Both the position numbers and the translations under genes were made by a program. This document shows positions 1-10,322 of a DNA stretch of 64,000 nucleotides, one piece after another (position 1 is the first letter of the stretch; each line of letters opens with the position of its first letter). The DNA lies in the NCBI GenBank assembly GCA_021464245.1, contig JADCRB010000068.1, positions 4,192,830 through 4,256,829 of the forward strand, written 5' to 3'. The notes under the pieces were generated by a model. That model made no database searches, was not told the DNA's origin, and worked only from the letters and a program-made list of their open reading frames with translations. Source of the DNA: Carallia brachiata (Eukaryota; Streptophyta; Magnoliopsida; Malpighiales; Rhizophoraceae).

Positions 1-789
1 CTATCAAAAATCTGAAAGTCAAATATGTTATAAATTTATCATTAAAAAATATTGATATATTGATTTTTGATTGATAATTATGAAAAAAAAAATATAAAAG
101 TGACAGTCCATAACAAATCTCTTTATCAATTCGTTAGGCTTCGATTATATTATAAGAATTTTATTAGTTTATTTTATATTTCTTTGTACACTAGTACCCT
201 AGGGCATTGAGTTAAGGATTAATAGGTTGAAGTCTCAGTTCATAGGTATTTGACATCTTTTTTTAGAAAAATAAAAGGGAATGATTATGTAGATATATAA
301 TTTATAACACATAAAAAATATATAATTAATTTAATAGTTTATCTGTTAATCCATACTACTTTTAATAAATTTATATTAATGAAAACATTGTTGATACAAT
401 AATTAAAATATTAACTATAAAACACTATTATCAATCACCTGAAGTGATACCATAATTGGTATTCTGGTACGTCTCTTTCATCTAACTTAAATTTGAGTTC
501 CTGTGTCTCCTTTGACTCTCTACATTCTTTTATGAGTTGTGTATTATAAGTTCAAAATTCGTTAATATTATAGTCAGTTTAAGAGAAAACCATTCAATTC
601 CAACAATATTCAAATGATAAATTTTTTCTATAAGAGTTGATTGAACGAAGAAAATAATAATAATCTCAATCTCACCACATAAGTATGATAACTAATATAT
701 TTACAATATTTTTTTTTCTCTTTCAAAGAAAAGCACAATCATCAATAATTGGAAAGGATACGTTGTTGGACGTTGGTCCCCATTCATTA
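1..789. other. AT-rich intergenic sequence
   Basis: No gene is supported here. The sequence is AT-rich with scattered stop codons in all frames. An open frame begins at 685 but becomes protein-like only where the tandem duplication at 790 starts. Confidence 0.6.
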
Positions 790-1151
790 ATTCACTTTGC
801 TTTGTTTAACTATTGTTTTGACCACCTTGACGTTAGATATATTTTAAAAGTAAACAACAAGGTATTATACAATATTGACATTTACAGAAGGAATGACTCA
901 CCATCAAGAGTGCTAAATATCATGAAATTAGACAGAGACCAGCTTCTTGTGAACAGTGGATCGAAAATAAATTCACTTTGCTTTGTTTAACTATAGTTTT
1001 GACCACCTTGTTGTTAGATATATTTTAAAAGTAAACATCAAGGTATTATACAATATTGATATTTACAAAAGCAATGACTCAACATCAAGAGTGCCAAATA
1101 TCATGAAATTGGACAAAGACCAGCTTCTTGTGAACAGTGGATCGAAAATAA
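790..1151. repeat. 181-bp tandem duplication, two copies
   Basis: Copy 1 is 790-970 and copy 2 is 971-1151. Both run from attcactttgctttgtttaa to gtggatcgaaaataa, with roughly a dozen substitutions between them. The unit is not a multiple of three, so the plus-strand frame that stays open through copy 1 is shifted in copy 2, yet the same peptide register is open in both (both contain DQLLVNSGSKINS). The product is not recognised. Several of the differences change an amino acid, so there is no sign of strong coding constraint. Confidence 0.85.
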
Positions 1152-1312
1152 ATTCAAATTCGTATTGATTCTTCAAAGGGCATATTTAGACACTTGAAAT
1201 CATTTGTTTGGTATATTATATATGCTGAGGTCATTCCTTATAGAAACATGACTTTGGTTCGACCCTCATACCTCACTCACAAGAAATGTGTCTTCTTCAG
1301 TCTAAATTGACA

Positions 1313-1319
1313 AAATATA

Positions 1320-1356
<37 letters not shown>

Positions 1357-1358
1357 TA
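1313..1358. repeat. AT microsatellite
   Basis: An (AT)n run interrupted by two GTAT steps. It is a simple-sequence repeat with no other signal. Confidence 0.9.
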
Positions 1359-2756
1359 TATTCTAAAAGTATGCACTTGCTTTATTTGTCTACTATTCAA
1401 TAGTATAATTTGTCATAAAATTGCTTTGAAAGATCCTAATATAATGGTAAAGCTACTTCATTATGATGTAGAGTAGTAACAATTTTTTTAAAATTTTTTG
1501 GTGAAAAATAAAGTGAAGTTTTTTAGACTTAATGTAAGAGTATTTTATTCTTTCTAAAGAGACTAAGGGTTTTAAACCCCAAAATAAGTGAGCGTAGTAT
1601 ACTTATACTTTCTTTTATTATTTTTAAAGAGACTAATTAATGGAGAAAATCATACAGAAAATAGTGTTAAGCATTGAATATTTCAATGTTGTGAAAGGAG
1701 TGGACTACTAGATTTAAAGATATAACAAGGTGCCCAGAAGTTGAAGGACTCAACTTTCTAAAAATCTAGCCACAGCAGCTGTAGAGGCAATGAATTGATA
1801 GGCAATCTTTTTTTATAATGCTAAACAATCTGCAAACTTTTTCTTTTTTTTTGGTAATGGAAGTCAGCAATTTTAACTAACTAATGCAAAAGCTTTGTTT
1901 GTAAATAGTCAGATTCTTAGTTAGAAAATATGCTGAATGACTACAATGAACAGTCCAGATACAGAAATACACCCTTTTTCGGGCAAGTGCACCAAATGAG
2001 GTGCTGAAAACTACTCAATCTGCAACTATAATATGACTGGTACAATTAGATCTTTGGCTACTTTGCATAACTGACCAACCACCAGTTCAGTCCCCCCATA
2101 CACAAAAATGACAGCAAAACTTGAGAGAGAGGCGAAATCAAAAGAAAAGAAAGTTTTTCCACAATTTTCTGCTGCTTTTTTTGTTATGCTTTTTGTCTCA
2201 CGCCACCTCCTATTTCGCTTCTTTTTCAATCATTATCATAACAAAGTCCCACTTTCTTTTTCCATCAGTTTTTTTCTTTTTTCCTGTAACCATTCTTGTG
2301 TTTTCACTAACAAGAAGTGGTCTCCTCCAGGTCCAAAAAGTCTACATTATGAGCTAAAAACAAATTTAAAATTAGAAACACTGACCTGCATGATTGCATA
2401 GCAGTTTAAAGCTATTGTAAAGGACAGGTGACCAAACATACTTCATGAAAGAAGCAACTAAGATGGCCCATTAGTTTTCTTCTTTCTGCTGATATTAGTT
2501 TCATCAGAAGTTTGTATTTTGCTAGATGTTAGCACGTTATTCTAATGGTGCCCCAAATTTTGGTTCTCTTGACTAAGGTGGGGACTCAAGAATATGTTAC
2601 AATCAAACTGCAAAAGTATCTCTTATCAAGTAGATGCAGTTAACCAAAGTATCCCATAGGCAAAAAGGGCTAAAAGCAGGGGACCCAAAATAAAATAACA
2701 AGACAAACCATGCTGTGACATTCATATCCCAAACAGTAAGTTTTTTTTTCCGTGTA
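1359..2756. other. Intergenic sequence without recognised gene
   Basis: The region is AT-rich and contains pyrimidine-rich tracts around 2150-2290. Short open frames on both strands near 2026-2400 are low-complexity (F/L/S-rich or K-rich) and do not look like proteins. Confidence 0.5.
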
Positions 2757-2888
2757 TCCTTCTTGTAAAAATTGATTCTATAATGTAATTATATCTCTTG
2801 ATAATCTCTTAGCTTTAATAAATCTCCTTCTTGTACAAATTGATTCTATAATGTAATTATATCTCTTGATAATCTCTTAGCTTTAATA
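2757..2888. repeat. 68-bp-spaced tandem duplication
   Basis: The stretch 2757-2820 recurs at 2825-2888 with one visible substitution (ttgtaaaaattg versus ttgtacaaattg). The second copy overlaps the 3' end of the exon-like minus-strand ORF that stops at 2846, so the duplication probably copied the end of that ORF. Confidence 0.85.
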
Positions 2889-3161
2889 GATGAAGTCAAC
2901 AATTTAAATGATAGAGCTACACTGTGATGAACTTGTTCAGAATAGGTTTTCCATGGGCCATTCCAAGAAAATATAACTTCCTTGAGTTGGAGAACTGTAG
3001 AAACAGCATTCTTAAGTGGAAATAGACTTGATTCAGCCAGTAGATCACTTCCATTACACAGCTCCGAAGTTGCAAAGACATAGTCATCTTTGCTAGTTGA
3101 ATTTTCCAAAATTTCCCAGATCATCAATGCATCAATTTGACAGTAAAATGGAGCAGAATAA
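2846..3161 (-). pseudogene. Orphan exon-like ORF, unrecognised
   Basis: The minus strand is open from just after a stop at 3164-3162 down to a stop at 2848-2846, about 104 codons with a balanced amino-acid composition that includes KEVIFSWNGPWKTYSEQVHH. That looks like a real exon rather than AT-rich noise. The sequence aataaag lies immediately upstream and could serve as an acceptor (AG at 3163-3162). I do not recognise the family. No further exons were found upstream on the minus strand before the VQ gene. It is best read as a terminal-exon remnant of a lost or captured gene, and a small expressed gene cannot be excluded. Confidence 0.35.
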
Positions 3162-3164
3162 CTT

Positions 3165-3667
3165 TATTACAGCATTCTGCTACATTAATTGGTCAACAAA
3201 TATTTCTCTCCACTGATAAACATTTTTAGTGCACTCTAATGGATCTAACTCCTAAGGATAGTGGTCAAGTTAATGTTGAATGTTCATATGCACTCACAAT
3301 AAAAAGGAGGGGGAGGGGGGGAAGAGAGGAACAGGAAGACTCAGAAAATTCACCAGAAATTGTTGATGATTCTCAAAGATGAAAACTTTCCTAGGTGGTT
3401 TTATCTCATAATAATTGGCTATAAGCCTACATCAAAACAGATATCTGAAAAGGGAAGGGGAAAAAAAATAAAGAAAGAGGGGGCAAAAAAAAAAGAACAG
3501 GAAAGAAAAGAAGATAATTAAATGTCAAAAGATATGGCCAAATGAAAGACACTTTACCATATATCCAGAAAAGAGAGATCAAATTGTACAATTGAAGCAA
3601 GAATCTCTAACCTCTCCCTCAAAATCCAAACCCCATCATTATCCATCCCCTTTATCCTTGCCCTTCT
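3165..3667. other. Downstream flank of the VQ gene
   Basis: Purine-rich sequence (runs of gggagg and aaaagaaag at 3300-3530) lies 3' of the VQ coding region on the minus strand. It probably includes that gene's 3' UTR. No separate gene is seen. Confidence 0.5.
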
Positions 3668-4392
3668 TCAAGAAGAAGACCCAGAAGCCTTCGGTGAGGT
3701 CAAAGGAAAAAGTGGCAATAACTGTGGCTCTGAATCTCTAGGAGTAGACATGGGGGATGGATGCAAATAAAACCCTTTCTCTGCTATAGCTTTTTCCTCC
3801 TCTGATGATGAATTCCCTAAAGATGGTGAGCTCTTGTTAAAAGGGTCTTCATTTAATGGAGTCACAGGGCTAAGAGTCAACCTAGGGAAGTCAAGCAAGC
3901 TTGGAGACAAGATCTCTGGCTTATTCCTAGGAGAGAATCCTGTAACTGAGTTGTTATTTGCAAAACTGGGCAACAAAGTGTTGATCATGAGACTGTTCTT
4001 AACGTTGCTGTTTCTTCTCTCATAGAGCTTGAAGCTGTTTTGCTTTTTGGGCGTGCCCTTGATTGGTGGGATGGTGAAGTTTCTTGATATTGGTGGTGGA
4101 GTTTGTGTTGTTGGATCTTGGGCTGTTGTGGTGTTGTTGTTGTTGTTGTTGTTCTTGAAGATGCTTGCTTTGCTGTTTCTGTTGACCAGTGAGCATTTGG
4201 ACAACTTGCTTGAAAGTGGAGGTGTCTGCCTGGACAAAGGTTGTAGGGTAAGGGTTGGTGTCAGATCTGGAGATGGGAATTGGGGTGAGTGGTGGGGGTG
4301 TGGATTTGTACACCATTGTTGCTCCCACTGCTATGTGGAGAGTTTAATGGAGATGGGTTTTTGGTTTCTTGGCCTCTTGTTGTGTTTTCCAT
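3668..4392 (-). CDS. VQ-motif protein, VQ4-like, frame broken
   Basis: VQ proteins are short plant-specific cofactors that bind WRKY transcription factors and are often MAP-kinase substrates in immunity and stress signalling. The defining FxxxVQxLTG motif is present as FKQVVQMLTG at 4214-4185. It is preceded by NPYPTTFVQADTSTF, the context typical of the VQ4/MVQ1 branch. The C-terminal part carries FKLYERRNS, RNKPEILSPSLLDFP, LSPVTPL, GFYLHPSPMSTP and a PLFPLTSPKASGSSS end, which include several Ser-Pro MAP-kinase sites. The gene is intronless, as usual for the family. The natural start is the ATG at 4392-4390 (MENTTRGQETKN). The N-terminus, the VQ motif and the C-terminus lie in three different minus-strand frames. 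Shifts fall in the C run at 4294-4298, next to the VQ motif near 4185, and possibly in the CAA/ACA repeat at 4128-4155. This could be pseudogenisation or consensus errors. A TATA-like ttataag element lies near 4655. Confidence 0.85.
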
Positions 4393-4679
4393 TGATGGGT
4401 CTAATTCAGCACCCCCTCCTCTCCACTCCCACAGCGCACAAATAACCTATTGTGTGTGTGAGATAATGAGGGAGGGGGGTGGGGAGAAAGGAGTGAAATT
4501 TTAGGTGTAGATGGTGAGTTGGAGATGGAAGAGTGAAAACAAGGCTTGGGGAGTAATGGTCAGAAAAGGGGGAGGTCCCAAAAACTCTTTCTTTTAAACA
4601 ACTTTGCTTATTTTATGCAATGTTTTGTTTTTCTTGTGCTTGTGCCACAAACACTTATAAGCTATATCTATCTAGTGCT

Positions 4680-4680
<1 letters not shown>

Positions 4681-4706
<26 letters not shown>
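4681..4706. repeat. CT microsatellite upstream of VQ gene
   Basis: A (CT)13 run, which is a (GA)n run in the VQ gene's orientation, about 290 bases upstream of its ATG. GA/CT tracts are common in plant 5' UTRs and core promoters, so it may lie in the 5' leader or promoter. Confidence 0.85.
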
Positions 4707-4710
<4 letters not shown>

Positions 4711-4896
4711 ATTGACTTTCTTTTCTCTCAATTACAATTGCTATGCTGTTTCTGGTGGGGTTTGGCTGGGAAGAAAGATGCCCAACTGAATTGGGATTGT
4801 AAAAGATTGGGAGGCACTGGTTGTAGTTGGAATTTCTTGGCCACAACGGCTTCGTGCCACCAGGCACCAATGACAAGTCCTTTGGAATCAATGTGA

Positions 4897-7800
4897 TTGT
4901 TTGTTGTGCATTAAGATTACATTTATTTTAATCTATTATTTATAGTTGTTCAAAAAAAATTTATTATTTATAAAAAAATTTAATAATTTCATCTAAATAA
5001 TTTAAAATAATTACAGTACAAAATAATATATCATTAATAATTAAATTTAAAAAAAAATAAAAAAAATATTAAATATTATTAAATAAAATTATATAACTAC
5101 TTATTATTATATTTATAATACACGTAGAGATACTTTTTTATTTATATGTTGGGTTGTGTTGTCTGTGTGTGTTCCCTTTGCGTGTGTGATGTCTGTGGGG
5201 TGGCATTGACTCCAAAGCCCGGACTGCAAGAATTGTTTGTGTGATGATGCCAACATTTGATCACAAGCATTTGCATACCAATGCCCTTTGAGTAGGGTCT
5301 TGCGGAGACACCAAATGGTTAGATTTATTTATTTTTTTTTGGTGAATTTTACAAATTTCTATTTTATGTATCTTAAATTCTAATTTAAAAAAAAAAATAT
5401 AATTTATGAGTATGAGAGACTTGTCCCCTATGATAGCTCATTAAAAACTCTTAATTACTAAAAAAATAATAACATTTTTAATTTGATTCTTTTGTTTAGT
5501 ATAACTGATTTATAATCTTATATCATATAATAAATAAGATCTATTTAAAATAAAAAAAAGTGAAATAAATAAATTTAAATAATAAAAAATTATGAGTAAT
5601 TATGCCACTAAAAAACAATACTTTTGGCTTTGTTTGTTTTAACGAGAAAGTGTGGGAAAAAAAAAGAACTAAAAAATTTACTATTAACAAATCACATCAT
5701 TTTATTTATTTTATTTATAATTTTTTTATCAATTTAAATAATTTTATTTTTTTATAACATTTTCTCTCACAACATACTTTTTTATTTTTTTTAATTATTT
5801 TCTTTCTCACCAATTACTTATCAATTCAAATAAATTTAATTTATCACAACTTTAATTCTCACGAATCTAAACACATTATTCAAGCGAATAAGGCGCGTGT
5901 CCTCACGGTCCTATTAAGCGAGGCACAAAGTGAATAGGCACGTGCATGCACGCTACCACTGACCAGTTGGGCACATAATCATTTTCTCTTTTCTTTTTAT
6001 CATATGATAAGGAGATGAGTACATAATTTTGCAAGCATTATTTGTTTATTATAAAAGGATAGTAGCCAAACTAGCCATAATTTGGTTATATCTTCTTTTT
6101 TTTTTTTTAGAACACATAATTTGTTTAGATCAAATGCATATATAATTACTAATACATTTTGTTTTGTATTTTGTTACTTTTTTTTTAGATGCATTTTCAT
6201 GCATCTATTTTTTTTTTTTTTTTTTTTTGGGATATCTCATTATTTCAAATATGAACCATATCTTTCGTAAGCAAAGGAAGCATCATATCACTTAAAAATT
6301 TTAAAGACGGAACAAGTGGACTCTTTTTTTTTTTTTTAATGTGGCCTTAAACTAATTTTCTATAGACGATTGTTTCGTGATTCTTATATTCTATGTATAT
6401 TAGGTCAAATTAATTAACCTTTAGCATACCAATTTGTATTTGTTATTTTGAAATTTTATTTCATGCATTAGTTTGTTTTTTGTCCATGATATACAATGTA
6501 ATTTGAGTTGATTAATAATTGTTTTCTACAAGTGAAATGACTATCATACATGTCCAATGCCAAACATAGTAAATAGCCGTAATATAAATGTATCAATTAC
6601 TTGTAATTTTCTCATATTTGGGACAAAATCATACGTCAGTTGATGCACAAAAAAATCAACAAAACACGGTATTTTATTATTTTTGGTACTATAATATGGT
6701 AGACTAGCTGCAGTTAACCACCTTGTCACAATCTTGAATCACAAGATTTCTCCTTGCCATATTTGCCAAGGAAAAAATTAAAGGCGTTGGACATAAATGA
6801 GGTGGGGGAGTTGAGACGTGGTGTGAGAAAAGGAGAGGTTGTGGCTTTTGTGTGGCACATATACACTTTTTTTTATGAAAAAAAATACAATGTTTTGTCA
6901 TTAAATAACGTGTAAATAGTTAGGATAAAATATGCATACTGTCATAAAAAATTAATCACATTTCTATGGTACAGGTTAGAGCGTGTCTGTAGTAGGACCT
7001 TTTTGCCAATAGTAGCTTAATTTTATGCATAAATAAAATAATCATACAGTTCATTTTACAGTATCTAATAATTTTTTTTTAATTTTAATTATCAAACAAC
7101 TTATTTCACTTTGTCACTATTTATTACTATCTAATTTGCTGCTACAAATATTTTTACCTAATATTTGTCTTGCTAATAAATGAAGAAGATAGAACAATAG
7201 CAGAAGGAACGAAAAACTCACCAGCTAAAATAGTGTTTTTCTCCGTTTGTCAATTAATTCAATCAACTTAATTTCTTTGTTTTTTTCTTTTTGTATTTTA
7301 TTCCTTCTAAAATAATGGGTCAATTGTAGACCTTATCGATATCCCCAACAGCTATCATGCAACTCAAAGGTTAAGAAATTCTTTCAATAACTGTTGAAAA
7401 AGGAACTCCTCTTAATGCACATTTTATTAGCTAGGGTATCACAATACAACCACTAGCAGTTTATAAGAACTGAAGATAAGATAAGTCACCTAGATTGAAA
7501 AGATAGAAAGTGAGTTGAGCCACCATTTGAGTGTTGAAACATTGTAACAACCCCTTTTCTTGTTGTAATGAGATATATTTCGAATTTCATGACATCATTA
7601 GGTGATTCAATCACTCTACAACATAGTTGTGATATTACACCCAATGACCCAATTGAATGCACATCTTTGTTACTTGCAATGAACTAATGAAAAGATACAT
7701 TTAAGTTTTAGATATTGTGAATGCACAAAAGTTTATGATCCCACCAAACTATATATCTTGTGATGTGATGACCAAAAAGATGATTAGCACAATTTTTTCC

Positions 7801-9811
7801 AAGAAAAGAAAAAGTAATTAGTTCCTTTGTGGGTGTGTACCTGTTTGTTTTAAATCACAGAAATAAATAATGAACAGATTCTAGTCATCAAATCAAAGTT
7901 GGGAATATGTTGCCCTGTATCCGCATTAGTGAAGATTTTTAAGTAAATTTTGGCAAACATACGGAATAGAGAAGAACGAAAAGGAATCAAATTCTCATTT
8001 ATTAATTTTGCGAAGATAAAGAGGAAGCGAGCAATAAAAATTATAGTGTAGGCACAGCAAAGAATGGAGGGAGGGGACCAAAGTTCCATCCAAAACCTTT
8101 GCTACTCTCAAAGGGATCATATTCTTTCATAACCAAAATCATTCTGTCTTCTTTGTGGATGCCTAACAAACTCCATTTACAATGGAAAAGCCATTTACTT
8201 AGCCTTAAGTCACCACCAATTTGATTAAGCTCCAAACAAGAAATCTGCTAATTAGGGGCAGCCAATTCAACACAGAACAACAAAAACAGTTAAAAAAAAT
8301 TAAATAACTAGAACCCTTAATTAAATATGTCTGGAAGTTGATTTTAACTCTTGAGCTAATAAATTATATTTTGTTTGCATGGTACTCTCCAGTTAGTTAG
8401 CCGCAAAATTTAGACCTCTGAAAAAAAAAAATGAAAAGAAAAGGAGAGAGGGAGAGAGGGGAAGATGGTTGAGTTAAGTACAACCCCGAGTGGATAAATG
8501 GAGTACCCACGAGTAGGTCCAGGTGATAATTAAGTAAGAATGATCATTACATTGATAGCCAAAGTTTAAATTATTATTATGTGATCTTTCACCATATTGA
8601 ATGCGTTGAGGTCATTATTGAATGAGAATGACTAACTTGCTTTCCCAATATTGTTGCTTTGTAGATGATATTTCAATTTCAAATGCTTTTGAATGAATGC
8701 TTTTTTTTTTTTTTTTTTCCACTACATAACATTACATAATTAATAATAAGTAGTAATATAATTTCATTTAACGATAATTAATAATTTATCTATATTTTTT
8801 TAATAAATTTAATTATTTTACAACTACTATCACTTTAAAACTACCCAAATAAAGATAGTAATGTTTTTTTTTCTTTTGGATTTTGTGAGGTGGGATATGA
8901 TTGATTGTTGTCATGTTATAGTTGCAAATTAGGCAAGTTGAAAATGGGATATTTCGTTTGTAGTTCTCTTGATGCGTTTTCTACTCTTGTGGGCTCTTTG
9001 ATAATCGCTTTCATTCGTTGCCATGCAATGCATCTCCAGTCTTCAAGCAAAAGTCTCTTTATAACTAATAGGCGGAGAAGTTTTGTTAACGATGTGCCAA
9101 GAATCTTAAGAGTGTCGAACAAGTGAGATTAAATCTTTATGTACATAACCACGGTCATATGATCTAGTCGTAAAGTTGATTGAGATCGAATTCTAACACC
9201 AAAATTTTCTCGACTGGTGAATCATGCATAGTTTAAACATTGTAATTTCCTATCTAAAATTTAGGCATATAAAGTATCAATTCTTGTCCTACAACACCCC
9301 AAAATTTTGAATCAATATGATTTTCTCATATACAGTAGTAAAGTTCATAACTCCGTATGTATTTGGTCGGAATTCTCGAGCATATCTAATCTTTGTCAGC
9401 CGGCTTGGCTAATTTTATAACTTTGTAAAAATTTCCTAAGTGGATTTTTTTGTTAATTTTTTAATTCATCTCTATTTATAAAATTAGAGATCAAACTCTA
9501 AATTTAAAACTAAGAGTTTTGATACTCTACTATTTAATTTTGTAGTTAATAGCGTTTGGTATGTGGAATAATATTGTCAAATATGTCTAGTAGCTCTCGC
9601 TAGCTAGGGATTTGGACTTTGGACTTTTCTTGTTGTTTTTAATTTCCATCGTTACAGCCGCTAATGTTGAACTCATTTTTAATGTTTCTCTTGGAAAATT
9701 AAGGCTCACATGACGTGGGCCGGCTTTCTTAATTAGTGAAATGGCATCCACAAACAATAGCATTGAAGTAAGTACACAGAAGGGAGACATTTTAAGAAGT
9801 GGGTGTGGTTA

Positions 9812-9816
<5 letters not shown>
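4897..9816. other. 4.9-kb AT-rich intergenic region
   Basis: No gene was found. The stretch holds poly-A/T runs (6205-6229, 8701-8718) and AT-rich blocks at 4920-5110 and 8740-8850 that resemble decayed MITEs. A possible foldback lies at about 5628-5880, where the ends ggctttgtttgttttaac and the complement of gaatctaaacacattatt are loosely inverted. Open frames at 6544-6901 and 7850-8235 have no recognisable protein features. Confidence 0.5.

Positions 9817-9846
<30 letters not shown>
9817..9846. repeat. TA microsatellite
   Basis: A (TA)n run directly abutting the left end of the MITE at 9847. A shorter TA run lies just right of it (10331-10341), compatible with insertion into a TA tract. 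Confidence 0.85.
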
Positions 9847-10322
9847 GGAATGAGTATATTTTTATCTTAAATCTTTAAATTTTTTATATTTGAATTCTAA
9901 ATTTTTTAATATTTTATTTAAATTCTAAATCTTTTAATTTTACTACATCAGTTCTTTAAGTTATAAAAAATGGTCAATCTATTAATAAATAAGTTTAACT
10001 TAATAAAAATTACTTTAAAAAGGTTAAATATATAAATTAAATATTTTTTATCAATAAAATATACATATTAAATATTTTTTTAATCAATAAATATACGAAT
10101 TAAATAAGTAATATGCATATTTTTATAAAAAAACATTCAATTCATATATTTAATCTTTTTAAAATTTTTTTGTAAGTTAAAATTATGTTTAATAGATTGA
10201 TCACTTTTGATAAATAGGGACTGATTTGGTAGAAAATCAAAATTAGAACTCAAATGAAATATCAAAAATTTATGATTTAAACAGAAAAAACTTAAAGATT
10301 TAAAACAAAAAATATGCATCCC
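9847..10322. mobile_element. MITE, Mutator-like, diverged copy
   Basis: The element has long imperfect terminal inverted repeats: ggaatgagtat at the left, and the complement of atatgcatccc at the right. Both continue into the series of taaattct / agaactcaaatgaaat motifs seen in the two better-preserved copies at 24702 and 26383. Internal landmarks such as gtcaatctattaataaataa and gattgatcacttttgataaa are shared. No clean target duplication remains because the flanks are TA repeats. It has no coding capacity. It is the most diverged of the three family members in this window. Confidence 0.7.

Noticed and set aside
3834..4504. Plus-strand open frames across the VQ gene, one rich in leucine and looking membrane-like
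   Set aside because: They are the antisense of the proline/asparagine/glutamine-rich VQ coding sequence; Leu and Val runs arise from the complement of CAA/AAC repeats.
7850..8235. Two minus-strand frames with hydrophobic segments
   Set aside because: Composition follows the local AT content and there is no splice or domain support.
9140..9240. Possible tRNA-derived SINE (gatctagtcgtaaagttg then gatcgaattctaac)
   Set aside because: A and B boxes are loose and no poly-A tail or target duplication was seen.
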